A stretch of 24,046 nucleotides of DNA, taken from NCBI RefSeq assembly GCF_000220395.1, contig NW_004086024.1, positions 1 through 24,046 of the forward strand, written 5' to 3'. Shown here in pieces: positions 23,365 to 24,046 of this stretch. The first letter of the stretch is position 1. Each line of letters begins with the position of its first letter. The notes beneath the pieces were generated by a model. The model ran no database searches and was not told the DNA's origin. It was given only the letters and a program-made list of their open reading frames with translations. The position numbers and the translations under genes are program-made. Source of the DNA: Ichthyophthirius multifiliis (taxonomy: Eukaryota > Ciliophora > Oligohymenophorea > Hymenostomatida).

Positions 23365-23876
23365 TCAATCCATTTTATCTAAAGCTCTGTTAAAACCTCC
23401 TTTTCTATTCATATATCTTCTGTATTGTCTTTTTTCTTTACGGAATAAAAAAACAGATTCTTTTGCAGAATGTTAATGATCTTTTCCTTTGGAAGATGCA
23501 AAAGAAGTTATTCCAAGAATTTTTATCATTTTTTATTATAGATCATCATCGTTTTGATCTTCTTATTCGGTTAAGTCTACGCTTTGGTCATTTATATTTT
23601 ATTTCGATTATGGTGATTAATGCTTTTATTAATTTTGGTCGTATTTATCTTCGTCTTTATTGTTAGTTTATTTTCTATCATGTGAGTTACTTATGGATCT
23701 TTTAAGTTTTTTTCTTTATGTTTTTCACGTTATTTTGAATAAGAACGACTTTTGGAATGCCTTTTTTTATTTTTGCTGTTACTACGATTTTTTTTAAAAG
23801 ATTTTTCCTTTTTAATTTTTTCTTTACTTTTTTTTATTTTAGGAGATTTCGAATGAGAATGATAACGCGGAGCCAT
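23365..23876 (-). CDS. SNRNP27: SNRNP27, U4/U6.U5 tri-snRNP 27 kDa protein
   Basis: ATG 23876 starts MAPRYHSHSKSPKIKKSKEK, a basic, serine- and arginine-rich tail like the RS domain of SNRNP27. The C-terminus is the conserved family block: GITSFASSKGK, then YRRYMNRKGGFNRALDKMD and TGA at 23365. Human SNRNP27 ends with the near-identical YRQYMNRKGGFNRPLD. The protein is a component of the spliceosomal tri-snRNP in the nucleus, where it affects 5' splice site choice. Length would be about 170 aa against 155 in human. The N-terminal and C-terminal parts are in different frames. Either the A7 run at 23707-23713 is one base short, or a 74-nt intron starting with the unusual GTG is removed. The first fits the RS-like text RSISNSHDRK on the way. 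An A20 run follows the stop immediately. Convergent with the WD40 gene. Confidence 0.88.
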
Positions 23877-24046
23877 TAATTATTTATATAAATTTTAATT
23901 ATTCAATTTTTAAAAAATATATATAATATAATATTATAATAAAATATAAAAATAAATAAATAAATTAATGAATATATGATTAAATAAATAAATATGAAAA
24001 AATATAAAAGATTTATTTTTAATTATATTTATATTTATATTTATAT
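23877..24046. other. Upstream region of SNRNP27 to window end
   Basis: A/T-only sequence with no gene or motif that can be singled out; it should contain the SNRNP27 promoter. Confidence 0.5.

Noticed and set aside
23463-23666. 67-aa frame on plus
   Set aside because: Antisense of the SNRNP27 coding region.
1-24046. tRNA, rRNA, CRISPR, telomere repeats (C4A2/G4T2), transposons or virus-like elements
   Set aside because: No cloverleaf-like GC-rich segment, spaced repeat array, telomeric repeat, terminal inverted repeat with transposase, or polymerase/integrase motif was seen on either strand.

Overview
The window looks like macronuclear DNA of an oligohymenophorean ciliate. It is extremely AT-rich (spacers are almost pure A/T). 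All the long conserved reading frames use TAA and TAG as sense codons (Gln), and only TGA stops. The composition, the long A/T spacers and the short AT-rich introns fit Ichthyophthirius multifiliis better than Tetrahymena or Paramecium. That species call is inference; the ciliate code is seen directly. A standard-code ORF scan misses every gene here.

Reading with TAA/TAG=Q, I can build ten gene models plus one weak exon. In order: an orphan single-exon gene (3266-4468, +); a seven-exon SET-domain protein methyltransferase of the SETD3/Rubisco-LSMT type with an N-terminal coiled coil (5517-7952, -); a four-exon tandem calcyphosin-like EF-hand protein (8544-10263, -); a six-exon helical protein of unknown function (11044-12747, +); a small Q-rich tail-anchored membrane protein (13350-13766, +); a weak D/Q/Y-rich exon (about 13918-14162, -); a coiled-coil protein (16176-17819, -); an unknown basic protein (18050-19053, -); an NDUFAF2/NDUFA12-like complex I protein (19669-20492, +); a WD40 protein (20654-23202, +); and the tri-snRNP splicing factor SNRNP27 (23365-23876, -). 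The models were assembled by hand from frames, GT/AG sites and family motifs. The intron lengths inferred (about 40-211 nt) bring six of the seven spliced models to a whole number of codons; the SET gene needs one further base.

Three genes (SET, SNRNP27, the 18050-19053 gene) keep conserved or plausible coding on both sides of a one-base frame change that sits in, or can be placed in, a poly-A run. This points to homopolymer errors in the assembly rather than decay.

The genes do not form an obvious pathway. They are typical eukaryotic housekeeping and ciliate-lineage genes, with no operon. No tRNA, rRNA, CRISPR array, telomere repeat, transposon or virus-like element was recognised. The least explained features are a G11 tract inside an imperfect inverted repeat (19450-19494), a (TAA)19 array that is either polyglutamine or intron (20386-20442), and a three-copy 22-bp tandem repeat in a putative coding exon (18222-18287). 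I did not find a convincing new biological system.
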